Shown in pieces: positions 52,418 to 61,922 of a DNA stretch of 64,000 nucleotides. The notes below the pieces were generated by a model. The model made no database searches. It was not told the DNA's origin and saw only the letters and a program-made list of their open reading frames with translations. Position 1 is the first letter of the stretch, and each line of letters opens with the position of its first letter. The position numbers were made by a program, and so were the translations under genes. This DNA comes from Paenibacillus sp. Root52 (GTDB lineage: Bacteria > Bacillota > Bacilli > Paenibacillales > Paenibacillaceae): contig NZ_LMFO01000030.1 in the NCBI RefSeq assembly GCF_001426865.1, positions 124,001 through 188,000 of the forward strand, in the 5' to 3' direction.

Positions 52418-54126
52418 ATGCTCTCTCCTCTCTCAGTCGGAACATGAATCATCAGCAGGACAGACAGCCCGCCCCAGTCATTGGTTGAAAATGCTAACCC
52501 GCTACGATCGCCATACGTATTTTTTAGACGCCGATTAACATTCCAGAGACCGACACCTCGGGTTCCCTCAGGCGGGGTGTCGCTATCAAGCTGAGTCTCC
52601 AGCTTTTGGATTTCATCCGGTGTAAGACCCTTTCCATCATCGGATACCCGAATGAGAATGACTTCCTCTGCTTGCTTAACATCGATGTTCACCCGGTTGG
52701 CTCCCTGTTGCCCTTCAATACCATGCTGAATCGCGTTCTCCACGACAGGCTGGATGATCAGTGGCATGAGTGGAAGAGAGTTGAGTTCTGGCGGAAGATC
52801 GATGGCATACTCTATTTTTTTACTCAGGGTCATGATGATTAAGAAGTGCTCTGCAAACTGCAATTCCTCTTGTAACGTGACTTCATGTTTATCCAGTCTG
52901 GTCAAGTAACGATAATATTCAGCCAGATGTTTACTCATTCGCATGACAGCATCAGGAGAGAATTTGGCTACGGACATAATGAAGAATAAACTGTTGTACA
53001 GAAAATGAGGATTAATCTGGGCTTGCAGTTGCTTCAGCTCTGCACTCCTTCTCAAATCCGTCTCGGTCTTCAAGGATACAAACAGATCCTGAATCTCGGC
53101 TACCATGTGATTAAAGCTGCGAAAGAGGACGTAAAATTCGTTATCCGTATTTTCCGTAATTCGTGTACTATGATTGCCCTGCTCAACCTGTAAGAACTTT
53201 CTCTCCATTAAGCGAATGTTACGATCGTAATTCCGGTAGAACGTAAAGATGACGATCAGCCCTAGTGTCAGAACAGCTATAATACTGATAAGGAATACCT
53301 TTCGGTTATGATCAAGCGGTTTAAGGAAATCATTTGTACGTGTATAGGTGATCAGATAGGTGTCGAGTGCTTCAATATAACGGGAGAGAACATAGTAGTT
53401 TTCGGAATTCGTATGGTAATCATATTTAAGTGTAGCTCCCTCTTGCGGTAACAGAAGTTCTGAAATCGCTTTCAATAGATCGTTATCTACTTCATCCTCG
53501 TCCCATAATCGGTGATCGTCAAACCACAGAAAAGCGTTCGAGCTATCATTGTTAACAGCCTTCTGAAGTAGGCTCTTCAGATAATCATTGTTCAGCTTAA
53601 CACCAACGACATATTGAACCGGCTTCAATTGCTCGGATTTTTGGATATACGGGTAGGCTGCAAAATAATACAAGCTATCATCGATAATACGCCAGCCAGG
53701 TCGCTGAATCTCGTTGAATGGAAGTCGCGCCTCCAGCGAATTGCTGGTAGATAGAAATGTTCCTTCATTTTTCCAATAGATGCCGATGGATTCAATCGAG
53801 CGGCTAGACAGAAGGGTTTGGCGTAAGCGATCGACAATATCATTTTTCTTCATCTGAGAGTCGTAGTTACTTAGCTCCAGCACTTGCCTTTGATAAAACC
53901 TGACATCACTGTCAGCCGCAAACTGAACCCCGTACATATTAGCCTCATACATAATTCCGTCCAGGATGCCCTTTACATAATCAAGTTGGTTCTTGGAGGC
54001 TCCGATCATATTTTCTTCCAATGTCTTCGAGCTCAATCGATTCATCACGAAGAATAAACTCAGTGTTAATAACAGGAAAAATACAAAGAAATAGATAAAA
54101 CGTTTCATGTACATTTTTCTAATCAT
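52414..54126 (-). CDS. YesM-type sensor histidine kinase of the GH43 locus
   Basis: 570 aa. Membrane segments at about 9-27 (RFIYFFVFFLLLTLSLFFV) and 272-294 flank an extracellular sensor domain. HAMP follows, then QINPHFLYNSLFFIMS with the phospho-acceptor near H374, N box QPVVENAIQHGI and G box VSDDGKGL. AAAGGAAC precedes ATG 54126; the frame extends upstream to 54222 without signals. It is divergent from the permease genes and should sense the glycan fragments they import. Confidence 0.92.
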   Translation of the reverse strand: MIRKMYMKRFIYFFVFFLLLTLSLFFVMNRLSSKTLEENMIGASKNQLDYVKGILDGIMYEANMYGVQFAADSDVRFYQRQVLELSNYDSQMKKNDIVDRLRQTLLSSRSIESIGIYWKNEGTFLSTSNSLEARLPFNEIQRPGWRIIDDSLYYFAAYPYIQKSEQLKPVQYVVGVKLNNDYLKSLLQKAVNNDSSNAFLWFDDHRLWDEDEVDNDLLKAISELLLPQEGATLKYDYHTNSENYYVLSRYIEALDTYLITYTRTNDFLKPLDHNRKVFLISIIAVLTLGLIVIFTFYRNYDRNIRLMERKFLQVEQGNHSTRITENTDNEFYVLFRSFNHMVAEIQDLFVSLKTETDLRRSAELKQLQAQINPHFLYNSLFFIMSVAKFSPDAVMRMSKHLAEYYRYLTRLDKHEVTLQEELQFAEHFLIIMTLSKKIEYAIDLPPELNSLPLMPLIIQPVVENAIQHGIEGQQGANRVNIDVKQAEEVILIRVSDDGKGLTPDEIQKLETQLDSDTPPEGTRGVGLWNVNRRLKNTYGDRSGLAFSTNDWGGLSVLLMIHVPTERGESI

Positions 54127-54231
54127 GTGTGTTCCTTTCCTATACGCAGAACTTGAAGTACTACCGATTGCAATTCCATTTTCATCATAAGCCAATCTGG
54201 ATAAAAGCGGAAGAGTGACCATGCTTTAAAA

Positions 54232-54307
54232 TGAAAGCGGTTTAAAATTGATTCAGATTGAGGTTATGATCTTCACATTTTGGCATTTTGACATGAAAGC
54301 GCTTTTG
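54232..54307 (+). promoter_or_regulatory. Two cre-like sites in the divergent promoter region
   Basis: TGAAAGCGGTTTAA (54232-54245) differs from TGWAANCGNTNWCA at one position. TGAAAGCGCTTTTG (54294-54307) differs at the last two. They are 62 bp apart, close to six helical turns, and lie between the kinase gene and the first permease gene. Confidence 0.5.
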
Positions 54308-54363
54308 TTAAGCTTACATTACGAGGACGCGTCCCCAGAGCCATCACAGAGGAGGTATGCACC

Positions 54364-55326
54364 ATTAATGAGATTGGTTCCGTAAAAGCAGGCTCGAATA
54401 TAACGCCCAGGGTGTCCCGGCGAACGCCTTGGAAAAAGGAATTGAAGAAGAGCTGGCCACTGTATGTATTGTGTATTCCCGCCTTCGTATTTGTTTGTAT
54501 CTTTTCATATGGTCCGATGGTCGGTCTGCTCATGGCTTTTCAGGATTATAAACCATGGCTCGGGATCTCAGGTTCCCGCTGGATCGGGCTGGACAATTTC
54601 GAAAGAATCTTCCGGTATGACGAAGCAACGCAAGCCATTATCAATACGTTGATTATCGCCGTTTCCAAAATTATCGTTGGTATTATCGTTCCTATTGTTA
54701 TGGCTATTCTGTTAAGCGAGCTGCGGAATGTTGGCATTAAGAAAAGCGTGCAGACACTCGTTTATCTGCCCCATTTCTTGTCATGGGTTACGGTTGCAGG
54801 GCTCATGATTAACATCCTTGGATTGGATGGAGGCATCAACCAGATGCTGACCCGCATTTTCGACATCGCTCCCATTTACTTTTTGGGTGACCCGGATCTG
54901 TTTAGATTTACGGTCGTAGTCAGCGATGTATGGAAAAGCTTTGGGTTTGGCATGATCGTCTATCTGGCGACCATTGCAGGGATCAACCCTTCGTATTATG
55001 AGGCGGCCGAAATTGATGGTGCGACACGTCGCCAGCAAATTTTATACGTTACCCTGCCAAGTATGCTGCCGATGATTATTGTCATTTCTACGCTCAGTCT
55101 GGGAAATATTCTGGACGCTGGATTTGATCAGGTGTTCAACCTTTACAACCCTCTTGTCTACAGTACGGGAGATATTATTGACACCTATGTTTATCGTTCT
55201 TCCTTGTTGAATGGGCAATACGGATTCGGTACAGCGGTAGGGTTGTTCAAATCGGGGATCAGTCTAATCTTGATCGTCGTATCCTATAGGCTGGCCTATA
55301 AGTATGCCAACTACAAAATATTCTAA
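54364..55326 (+). CDS. lplB: Sugar ABC transporter permease, LplB type (unusual start codon)
   Basis: About 320 aa from ATT 54364, or 304 aa from GTG 54412. Six membrane segments; LYVLCIPAFVFVCIFSYGPM and LLMAFQDYKPWLG at the start, and docking loop YEAAEIDGATRRQQILYVTLP. The only strong ribosome binding site, GAGGAGG (54349-54355), is 8 nt before ATT 54364. The GTG has none, and both nearby ATGs (54357, 54368) are out of frame and stop within a few codons. Either an ATT start or a sequence error is implied. The rest of the gene is intact. It is first in the importer operon. Confidence 0.85.
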   Translation: MNEIGSVKAGSNITPRVSRRTPWKKELKKSWPLYVLCIPAFVFVCIFSYGPMVGLLMAFQDYKPWLGISGSRWIGLDNFERIFRYDEATQAIINTLIIAVSKIIVGIIVPIVMAILLSELRNVGIKKSVQTLVYLPHFLSWVTVAGLMINILGLDGGINQMLTRIFDIAPIYFLGDPDLFRFTVVVSDVWKSFGFGMIVYLATIAGINPSYYEAAEIDGATRRQQILYVTLPSMLPMIIVISTLSLGNILDAGFDQVFNLYNPLVYSTGDIIDTYVYRSSLLNGQYGFGTAVGLFKSGISLILIVVSYRLAYKYANYKIF

Positions 55327-55347
55327 CAGGAAGGAGGGAGAGGCAGT

Positions 55348-56217
55348 ATGTACCATAAGACGACAGGGTATAGAGTTTTCTCAGTATTCAATTATGCGTT
55401 TATGATCTTGGCAGGACTGGTGTGTTTTCTTCCACTGCTTCATTTGCTCGCGCAATCCCTCAGTAGTAAGGCGGCAATAAGCGGTAATTTGGTATCCTTT
55501 TGGCCGGTCGGCTTCAATATGGACGCCTATGTCAAAACGTTTAGCAATTCTAATTTTATCAGTTCCATGTGGACTTCGATTCTACGAACGGTCCTGGGAA
55601 CATCCATCAGCATGTTTATTCTTACTTGCGCAGGATATGCGCTGTCCAAGGAATTTCGGGGACGCAACGCGCTGATGTGGTTTTTTATCTTCACCATGCT
55701 CTTCTCTGGGGGATTAATTCCTTCTTATATTTTGGTTACAGGTCTTGGTTTGAAGGATACCATCTGGGCGTTGGTCTTGCCGGGAGCTTTCGGAGCGTAT
55801 AACCTGATTCTTCTTGTCAATTTCTTCAAAACGATTCCGAAAGCGCTGGAAGAAGCAGCATTTATCGATGGAGCTTCCTTTTTTGCAATCCTTAGCAAAA
55901 TTTATTTACCGTTGTCTCTACCAGGCATAGCTACGGTATCCTTGTTTATTATGGTGGGGCACTGGAATTCCTGGTTTGACGGTATATTGTACATGTCGGA
56001 TGCGAGTAAGTATCCGCTGGCTTCTTTCTTACAGACCGTAGTGGTGCAGAGCAACATGCAGAACATGGCGATGAGTCAGTCGGAAGTGGAAGCGATGTCG
56101 GAACAGAGCATCAAGGCAGCCCAAATATTCGTGAGCACATTGCCAATTATTATGGTTTATCCTTTTTTACAACGATATTTCGTGAAGGGAATTGTGCTGG
56201 GGGCTGTCAAAGAGTAA
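55348..56217 (+). CDS. ytcP: Sugar ABC transporter permease, YtcP/LplC type
   Basis: 289 aa, six membrane segments. FSVFNYAFMILAGLVCFLPL and LAQSLSSKAAISG open it. The docking loop is EEAAFIDGASFFAILSKIYLP, and the tail YPFLQRYFVKGIVLGAVKE is typical. AAGGAGGGAG precedes ATG 55348, 21 nt after the first permease. It forms the heterodimeric channel with it and, by family rule, uses an MsmX-type shared ATPase not in this window. Confidence 0.93.
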   Translation: MYHKTTGYRVFSVFNYAFMILAGLVCFLPLLHLLAQSLSSKAAISGNLVSFWPVGFNMDAYVKTFSNSNFISSMWTSILRTVLGTSISMFILTCAGYALSKEFRGRNALMWFFIFTMLFSGGLIPSYILVTGLGLKDTIWALVLPGAFGAYNLILLVNFFKTIPKALEEAAFIDGASFFAILSKIYLPLSLPGIATVSLFIMVGHWNSWFDGILYMSDASKYPLASFLQTVVVQSNMQNMAMSQSEVEAMSEQSIKAAQIFVSTLPIIMVYPFLQRYFVKGIVLGAVKE

Positions 56218-56312
56218 GAAGAGGTAAGTCACATGTTCGGATTCATGCTTACATGGTTTGGATTCCATAGTATCCATAGAAACAGCCATTTGATCGAAGG
56301 GGGATTATCTCT

Positions 56313-57998
56313 ATGAGAAAAAGAAGTAACGTGTGGAAAATGTTAAGTACAATCATGTTGTCAGCACTTGTGGTAGCCGGTTGTAGCAGTGGAGAGAGCA
56401 ATAACGTTGCCACGCCAGAATCCGTGCTGAAGGATGGGAAGTATGATCCACCGTTGACCATGACGATTGCCAAACAACAGGATGAGAATTCGGGGAAATA
56501 CATCAACGGCGAAAGCCTGAATGACAATGTGTTAACTCGCTGGGGCGAGGAAAAGCTCGGCATTAAGATCGAAACTACGCTGCTTGGGGGTGATGCTTCA
56601 CAATATAATACCAAGTTACGACTCGCGCTAACGGGTTCCGAGAAACTGCCAGACGTTCTACCGGTCTATGATACGATGCTGATTAACGACTTGATCGAAT
56701 CTGGACAGGTGAAGGAAATTACGGAAGATATCGCAGCATACATGCCTGACCGAATCAAGGAAATCTACAAACAATATCCATCGACCTTCAATCCGGTTGT
56801 TCGGGACGGCAAAGTGTATGGTATGGCCATTGCGCCAAATCTCACGGAAGGTGAAGTCATGTTGATTCGCCAAGATTGGCTCGACAAATTGCAATTGAAA
56901 GCGCCAACAACACTGGAGGAGTTCGAGCAAGTCATTGCGGCATTTACGAATGATGACCCGGATGGTAATGGCAAACAGGATACATATGGCTTTACTTTCT
57001 CGGGGAAAGATTCGTACAACACAGGCTGGGTGAGTGATCCGGTCATGATTTTCAGTGCATATACAGGTAAACATCTTCCAAGACAATGGGTTAACGATAA
57101 TGGCAAACTGACCTATGGATCGGTCGCTGCAGGCAACAAGGAGGCACTTGGCAAGCTGCGTGATTGGTATGCGAAAGGATATTTGAACAAAGAGCTGGCT
57201 ACGCAGGGAGCATGGGACGCTTTGTCAGACTTTACGGAAGGCAAGGCAGGCATCATCGTCGGTCGACCTTGGTTATACGGCAGTGTGAAGGATGTGGAGA
57301 AAAATATAGAGGGTGCCAAAGTTGTTCCCTATCCGACCGTCCAAGGCGTGAACGGAGATAGAACCTATCAAACTGCCCAATTAAACGATGGCGTATTTAT
57401 GTTTAACAAGGACTTTCAGAACATGGAGGCCTTCTTCCTATACTACGATAAAATGTACGATGCTGCGTTTGGGACAGGAGAGTTTAAATACGGCTATGCG
57501 CAGGGATATGACTACGATATCGTCAACGAAGAAGTCACCTTCGACCCGCAGCAATTCAATACACCGTTGGAAGCCGTGCAAGGGGTAGGGAAAATGGCCT
57601 TTACGAAAAACACACCGAGCGTCGACGGTCCTGGTCAGTCTTACTACGATCTGGCTAACGGGGTAGAGGCGGATACAGGTGTTCTCCTTCAGAGTGATTC
57701 AAGGGATCAAACGACCAAAGACGGATATCGAATCTCTTATGAGAACCGCGATTCCTTGGTACCCAATGATTTTAACGGCCCACCTACACCAACGATGCAA
57801 AACATATGGGAACAGTTGACGACCATGGAACAAGAGATATTCACCAAGATCATTTATGGCAATGAACCGCTCGAAGCGTTCGATACCTTTGTTAAGCAAT
57901 GGCACGAGAAGGGCGGCGATGAAGTAACTGAGGAAGTCAACGATTGGTACAATCAAGCGAGCAAGACAGATGTCATGGCATTGATGAATCTGAAATAA
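56313..57998 (+). CDS. Oligosaccharide-binding lipoprotein (LplA-like)
   Basis: 561 aa. The signal ends LVVAGC with lipidated C24. GSEKLPDVLPVYDTML, the calcium-like loop DDPDGNGKQDTYGFTFS and Trp-rich stretches are typical of the long binding proteins of LplB/YtcP systems. AAGGGGG lies about 9 nt before ATG 56313. It sits between the permeases and two GH43-like genes, so the ligand should be what those enzymes make or use, perhaps beta-1,3-galacto-oligosaccharides (inference). Confidence 0.88.
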   Translation: MRKRSNVWKMLSTIMLSALVVAGCSSGESNNVATPESVLKDGKYDPPLTMTIAKQQDENSGKYINGESLNDNVLTRWGEEKLGIKIETTLLGGDASQYNTKLRLALTGSEKLPDVLPVYDTMLINDLIESGQVKEITEDIAAYMPDRIKEIYKQYPSTFNPVVRDGKVYGMAIAPNLTEGEVMLIRQDWLDKLQLKAPTTLEEFEQVIAAFTNDDPDGNGKQDTYGFTFSGKDSYNTGWVSDPVMIFSAYTGKHLPRQWVNDNGKLTYGSVAAGNKEALGKLRDWYAKGYLNKELATQGAWDALSDFTEGKAGIIVGRPWLYGSVKDVEKNIEGAKVVPYPTVQGVNGDRTYQTAQLNDGVFMFNKDFQNMEAFFLYYDKMYDAAFGTGEFKYGYAQGYDYDIVNEEVTFDPQQFNTPLEAVQGVGKMAFTKNTPSVDGPGQSYYDLANGVEADTGVLLQSDSRDQTTKDGYRISYENRDSLVPNDFNGPPTPTMQNIWEQLTTMEQEIFTKIIYGNEPLEAFDTFVKQWHEKGGDEVTEEVNDWYNQASKTDVMALMNLK

Positions 57999-58015
57999 TA
58001 AGGAGATGACTCAGC

Positions 58016-59728
58016 GTGATGATAAAAAAATCAAGAATAGCAATCATTGTTGCATTTCTATTGCTGGCATACCATTTCTCTGCTGCTGTACCAACCACTC
58101 AAGCTGCGGGTGAAGAGACGAATATTGCTGCAACGCTGTTTGTACTAAAGAACGATTCTGAGGTGAACAATGCCAAGATCCACTGGGCACCTGTTGACGG
58201 AGCGACCGGGTACGAATTGCTTCGCTCCGAGAACAATGGGGCTTATGAGTTATTACAGACCTTAACCGGGACAACAACAGATGATTATGGTCTTCAACTA
58301 GGTAGCACGTATACCTATCAAGTGAAAGCGTATGGGGGAAGCACCGTGCTAACCTCTGCGGTTTCACCCGAATATACGCCATATGTGCTTCCAGAGAACC
58401 TGACTACGTTTGATAATACAACCAAGTCAACTCTGAACCTGCCGAATGAACTCAAAGTCGGGGATACCTACTACAGATTCAACTTTGTTCAAAAGCCAAC
58501 AGGTGGATTCGGTCAGATGATCCAACAGACGTCAACCGATGATATTACCTACGGCAACGATAAAGTGGTGCTATCTTATACCGATCATCCAGACTTGGCT
58601 GATAGCAAATTTGAGGGGATCAATATTCTATATCATGAGTCCACGAATAAGTTTGTATTTTGGGCTCACTATGAGAACAGCAGAGATTACACACTAGCCA
58701 GAGTGTCGGTGGCATCTGCCACACCTGGAGAAGATTTTACATTTCATAAGAGCTTCCGACCAGGTGGAAATGAATCTAGAGATATCTCCATTTTCAAAGA
58801 TGATGATGGTACAGCGTACTTGATCTCTACGGCGAATAATAATTCGGATACGATATTGTATCAGTTAACTTCCGATTGGCTGGATGTCGATCACCAAGTG
58901 TCTACCATTTATCAGAACCAGCACCGGGAACTGCCCAAGGTAATCAAAAAAGACGGCATCTATTATTTATTCTCCTCCCAAGCTGCGGGCTGGTATCCAA
59001 GCATACCGATGTACTCATCTGCCACAAGCCTCGATGGAGAATGGTCTGAACTACGCGTAATTGGCAATACCTCGACCTTCTCGGCACAGTCTGGCTCGGT
59101 TATGCGGGTCACGCCAGATACGGGCGACAATGTCGTGATGGTTGCATATCGCTGGATGTTCGGATGGGCAGGCACGCAAAATGGAACCACAGAGGAACGA
59201 TTGTTACCAGTTTGGTTCTCTAACGGATACGCATTCTATGATTATTTTGATCAGGTGTTATACGATACAGTCAATGATGTCGTCGTTCCTGTACAGGACG
59301 GAAAACTACTGTCACAAGGGAAAGAGGCAACTGCACAAACGGCAACAGGAACGAAACCAGCGAGTTACGCCAATGATGGAAGCTATCAAACCGAATGGGT
59401 GGGTACCAGCGTTGCGTGGCCACATTGGTGGAAGGTAGATCTCGGATCGGAGCAGCAGATTAACAATGTACAGATTTCATGGTGGATGCAAAAAGGCTCC
59501 GAAGGATTCTATAAATATAAAATCGAGACGAGCAACGATAATGTGAATTGGACCGTCGCATTGGATCGAACGGATAATAAATCCTACGGATTTACTTCGG
59601 ACACCCTCTCTAGCACGGCTAGATATGTGCGAATCAATATGCAGGGTGCAACGCTTCATAATAATCCTAACAACTGGTACACACCAAGATTATGGGAAGT
59701 CAAAGTGTTTGGAGAGGACATCGAGTAA
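58016..59728 (+). CDS. Secreted GH43-like glycosidase with FN3-like and F5/8C-type domains
   Basis: 570 aa. Signal peptide IAIIVAFLLLAYHFSAAV, cut near TTQAA. Residues about 35-125 look like a fibronectin-III domain (KIHWAPVDGATGYELLRSE). About 130-420 is a GH43 five-bladed propeller. About 435-570 is an F5/8C or CBM32-like galactose-binding domain (WWKVDLGSEQQINNVQISWW ... ARYVRINMQ). Likely catalytic residues are E200 (KFEGINILYH) and E305 (HRELPKV), with Gln 358 (SAQSGS) where subfamily-24 exo-1,3-galactanases use Gln instead of an Asp base. GTG 58016 is 10 nt after AGGAG; ATG 58019 is the alternative. It follows the binding protein by 17 nt. Confidence 0.8.
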   Translation: MMIKKSRIAIIVAFLLLAYHFSAAVPTTQAAGEETNIAATLFVLKNDSEVNNAKIHWAPVDGATGYELLRSENNGAYELLQTLTGTTTDDYGLQLGSTYTYQVKAYGGSTVLTSAVSPEYTPYVLPENLTTFDNTTKSTLNLPNELKVGDTYYRFNFVQKPTGGFGQMIQQTSTDDITYGNDKVVLSYTDHPDLADSKFEGINILYHESTNKFVFWAHYENSRDYTLARVSVASATPGEDFTFHKSFRPGGNESRDISIFKDDDGTAYLISTANNNSDTILYQLTSDWLDVDHQVSTIYQNQHRELPKVIKKDGIYYLFSSQAAGWYPSIPMYSSATSLDGEWSELRVIGNTSTFSAQSGSVMRVTPDTGDNVVMVAYRWMFGWAGTQNGTTEERLLPVWFSNGYAFYDYFDQVLYDTVNDVVVPVQDGKLLSQGKEATAQTATGTKPASYANDGSYQTEWVGTSVAWPHWWKVDLGSEQQINNVQISWWMQKGSEGFYKYKIETSNDNVNWTVALDRTDNKSYGFTSDTLSSTARYVRINMQGATLHNNPNNWYTPRLWEVKVFGEDIE

Positions 59729-59812
59729 GCTCGCGACTCAGCGTCCTAGTTAACGATGTAGTAATTAATGATGTTTTCCAATCGTGAATGACAATAGAAG
59801 AGAGGTAACGTC

Positions 59813-60754
59813 ATGAAGACACAATTAGTCAACGGTAGTCTCTGGAATGATATCAACGGTGAACCCATTCATGCTCACGGTGGGCATATGTTATTTCATG
59901 ACGGTTACTATTATTGGTACGGTGAAGACCGAAGAGATGATCACTATGTGAGTTGTTACCGATCCAAGGATCTGTTCCAGTGGGAGTTTCGGGATCACAT
60001 CCTGACGACTTCGACTCCGACGGCATCCATACGAGTCCGCACGAAGTTGGAGTTAGTGAATGATGAGGGTGGTAAGGTAAACCTTGAGCGCCCCAAAGTT
60101 CTTTTTAATCCCGTGACTAAGAAATTTGTGCTCTGGGTGCACTATGAGAATGGAAAGAATTACAATGACGCGGCATGTGCTGTAGCCACCTCCGATTATC
60201 CGGATCGTCAATTTGTCTATCATGGGAGCTTCAATCCTTACGGGTATATGTCGAGAGATTGCACGCTCTTTCAGGATGATGATGGAACAGCCTATTTTAT
60301 CTCAGCGGCCAGAGACAATGCGGATCTGCATATCTATCGTCTTCAGGAAGATTACCTGAATGTAGAACGTTTAGTCTCGAAGCTGTGGCAGGGTGAATAC
60401 CGGGAAGCCCCAGCCGTGTTCAAGCGGCATGAGAAGTATTATATGCTTACCTCTTTTTGCACAGGATGGAACCCGAATCAAGGGAAGTATGCGATGGCGG
60501 ATTCAATGGAAGGTTCGTGGAGTATGCTCTATGACTTCGGTGATGAGACGACGTATCGTACACAGCCGGCTTTTGTACTGAAGCGATCAGCGCAGGAATA
60601 TCTATATTTTTCGGATCGCTGGAATGGGTCGGATTATTTCCAATCTAGTTATGTCGTGTTGCCTATTGAGTTCAATGGCGCTGTGCCCGTTCTTAACGAT
60701 TATGCTGCGTTGACCTTGAATAGCGAGACGGATTCAATTCTTTTTGCAAAATAG
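59813..60754 (+). CDS. Cytosolic GH43 glycosidase, subfamily-24-like (exo-beta-1,3-galactanase type)
   Basis: 313 aa, no signal peptide, single propeller. The opening HAHGGHMLFHDGYYYWYGED is the mark of the galactanase subfamily and replaces the usual Asp-containing GH43 base motif. E92 (NLERPKVLFNP) and E198 (EYREAPAVF) are the expected acidic residues and Q251 (YRTQPAF) matches the Gln used in place of a base in characterised fungal and clostridial members. It is a shorter relative of the secreted enzyme just upstream and would degrade imported fragments. GAGAGGTAACG precedes ATG 59813. A terminator follows. Confidence 0.85.
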   Translation: MKTQLVNGSLWNDINGEPIHAHGGHMLFHDGYYYWYGEDRRDDHYVSCYRSKDLFQWEFRDHILTTSTPTASIRVRTKLELVNDEGGKVNLERPKVLFNPVTKKFVLWVHYENGKNYNDAACAVATSDYPDRQFVYHGSFNPYGYMSRDCTLFQDDDGTAYFISAARDNADLHIYRLQEDYLNVERLVSKLWQGEYREAPAVFKRHEKYYMLTSFCTGWNPNQGKYAMADSMEGSWSMLYDFGDETTYRTQPAFVLKRSAQEYLYFSDRWNGSDYFQSSYVVLPIEFNGAVPVLNDYAALTLNSETDSILFAK

Positions 60755-60806
60755 GTTGTACCATACCATCGGAGCCAGCCTGCTCATTCATATTCAATGC
60801 TAGATC

Positions 60807-60842
60807 GCTCTGCGAGTCGTTCAATGACTTGCAGAGCTTTTT
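60807..60842 (+). terminator. Terminator of the GH43 operon
   Basis: GCTCTGCGAGTC (60807-60818) pairs, with one wobble, with GACTTGCAGAGC (60826-60837), then TTTTT. Confidence 0.85.
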
Positions 60843-60887
60843 CGAGTTCTGGCGCTTGCAAATGGAGCTGGGTGCTATACTGCATGT

Positions 60888-61922
60888 CTAATGGATAAAG
60901 GTATCTACCATCCAATTGAAGAACTTCTGCTTTTCTTCATAGTGGGGATAATGAGCTGACTGCTTGTAAGAGATAAATTCCTTGTGTTCTGCTTCAATGT
61001 TGTCGAAGAACAACTTAGCTGCATGGGAAGAGGTCATATAGTCGTAATCCCCCATTATGAAATAAAAGGGTAGATCCAGCTTCGTAATCATGGAAGGCAA
61101 AGGATGATGCATAGCCTCACCGATCAGCACCTCTTGTGAAAATATAATCCCTTTATTGTAGCGGATGGCATCAAGCATCGTATATTCACTGCTGAACGTC
61201 ATTCCGAAGAAGCTGGCTTCAGGGCTGTCTATCAACCTTAAAGCACCACCATATCGCTTCACGATATCGCGCGGTACAAAGGCTTGCCCTTGTGCAATGG
61301 CACCATATATCTGCTCCAACTGGTGTACGTCCTCATCATTACCAGCCAGCCGAGCTTGCTCCATCATCTCATTCCATCCGTCCGTCTCGCTCTGCTGGAT
61401 ATCCGCCATTTGTCCAACTCCAATGTAGGCTTCGTATTTGTCCGGTGCTTGCTGTGCAGCAAGGGTGCCGATGTACGTGCCGTAGGAATGCCCCATTAAG
61501 ATCACTTTCTCTTTCCCAAGACGTGTAGTGATGTAATCCGTGATGGCTAGTGCATCTTGCACTAACAAGTTAGCAGAAAGATTGGTATAGTCTTCGAAAA
61601 AATGATAGGATTTGCCGCTTGCTCTCTGATCATAGTTGACAATTGTAAATCTCGTTTCCAATAGATCTTGAACTTTCTTGGCGTAAGGAATCTCAGATGC
61701 ACCAGGTCCACCGTGTATATACAGAATAACCGGATTACTCAGATCCTGACCCCGGATCATGATCTCATGATCTGTGCCATTGATGTTCACTTGTTCTAGT
61801 ACATGGACACTGTTAGAACCTTCTATTGAGGCTGTCCATGTTGGAAAATATAGAACGGCAATACTTAGTGCCATCACTGTAATAATCAAGCATAACAACA
61901 TGGTTTGTTTCACCTTTTTCAT
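60888..61922 (-). CDS. Membrane-anchored alpha/beta hydrolase, proline-iminopeptidase-like
   Basis: 344 aa. An N-terminal segment (TMLLCLIITVMALSIAVLYF) is a signal anchor or signal peptide. Oxyanion loop: ILYIHGGPGAS. Nucleophile S146 in LMGHSYGTY, Asp in FIMGDYDYMTS and His in KQSAHYPHYEE complete the triad. The HGGPG motif places it with prolyl iminopeptidase-like hydrolases (peptidase S33 group), but many are esterases. It should act outside the membrane. GAAAGGTAC precedes ATG 61922. It is convergent with the GH43 operon and unlinked in function as far as can be seen. Confidence 0.88.
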   Translation of the reverse strand: MKKVKQTMLLCLIITVMALSIAVLYFPTWTASIEGSNSVHVLEQVNINGTDHEIMIRGQDLSNPVILYIHGGPGASEIPYAKKVQDLLETRFTIVNYDQRASGKSYHFFEDYTNLSANLLVQDALAITDYITTRLGKEKVILMGHSYGTYIGTLAAQQAPDKYEAYIGVGQMADIQQSETDGWNEMMEQARLAGNDEDVHQLEQIYGAIAQGQAFVPRDIVKRYGGALRLIDSPEASFFGMTFSSEYTMLDAIRYNKGIIFSQEVLIGEAMHHPLPSMITKLDLPFYFIMGDYDYMTSSHAAKLFFDNIEAEHKEFISYKQSAHYPHYEEKQKFFNWMVDTFIH

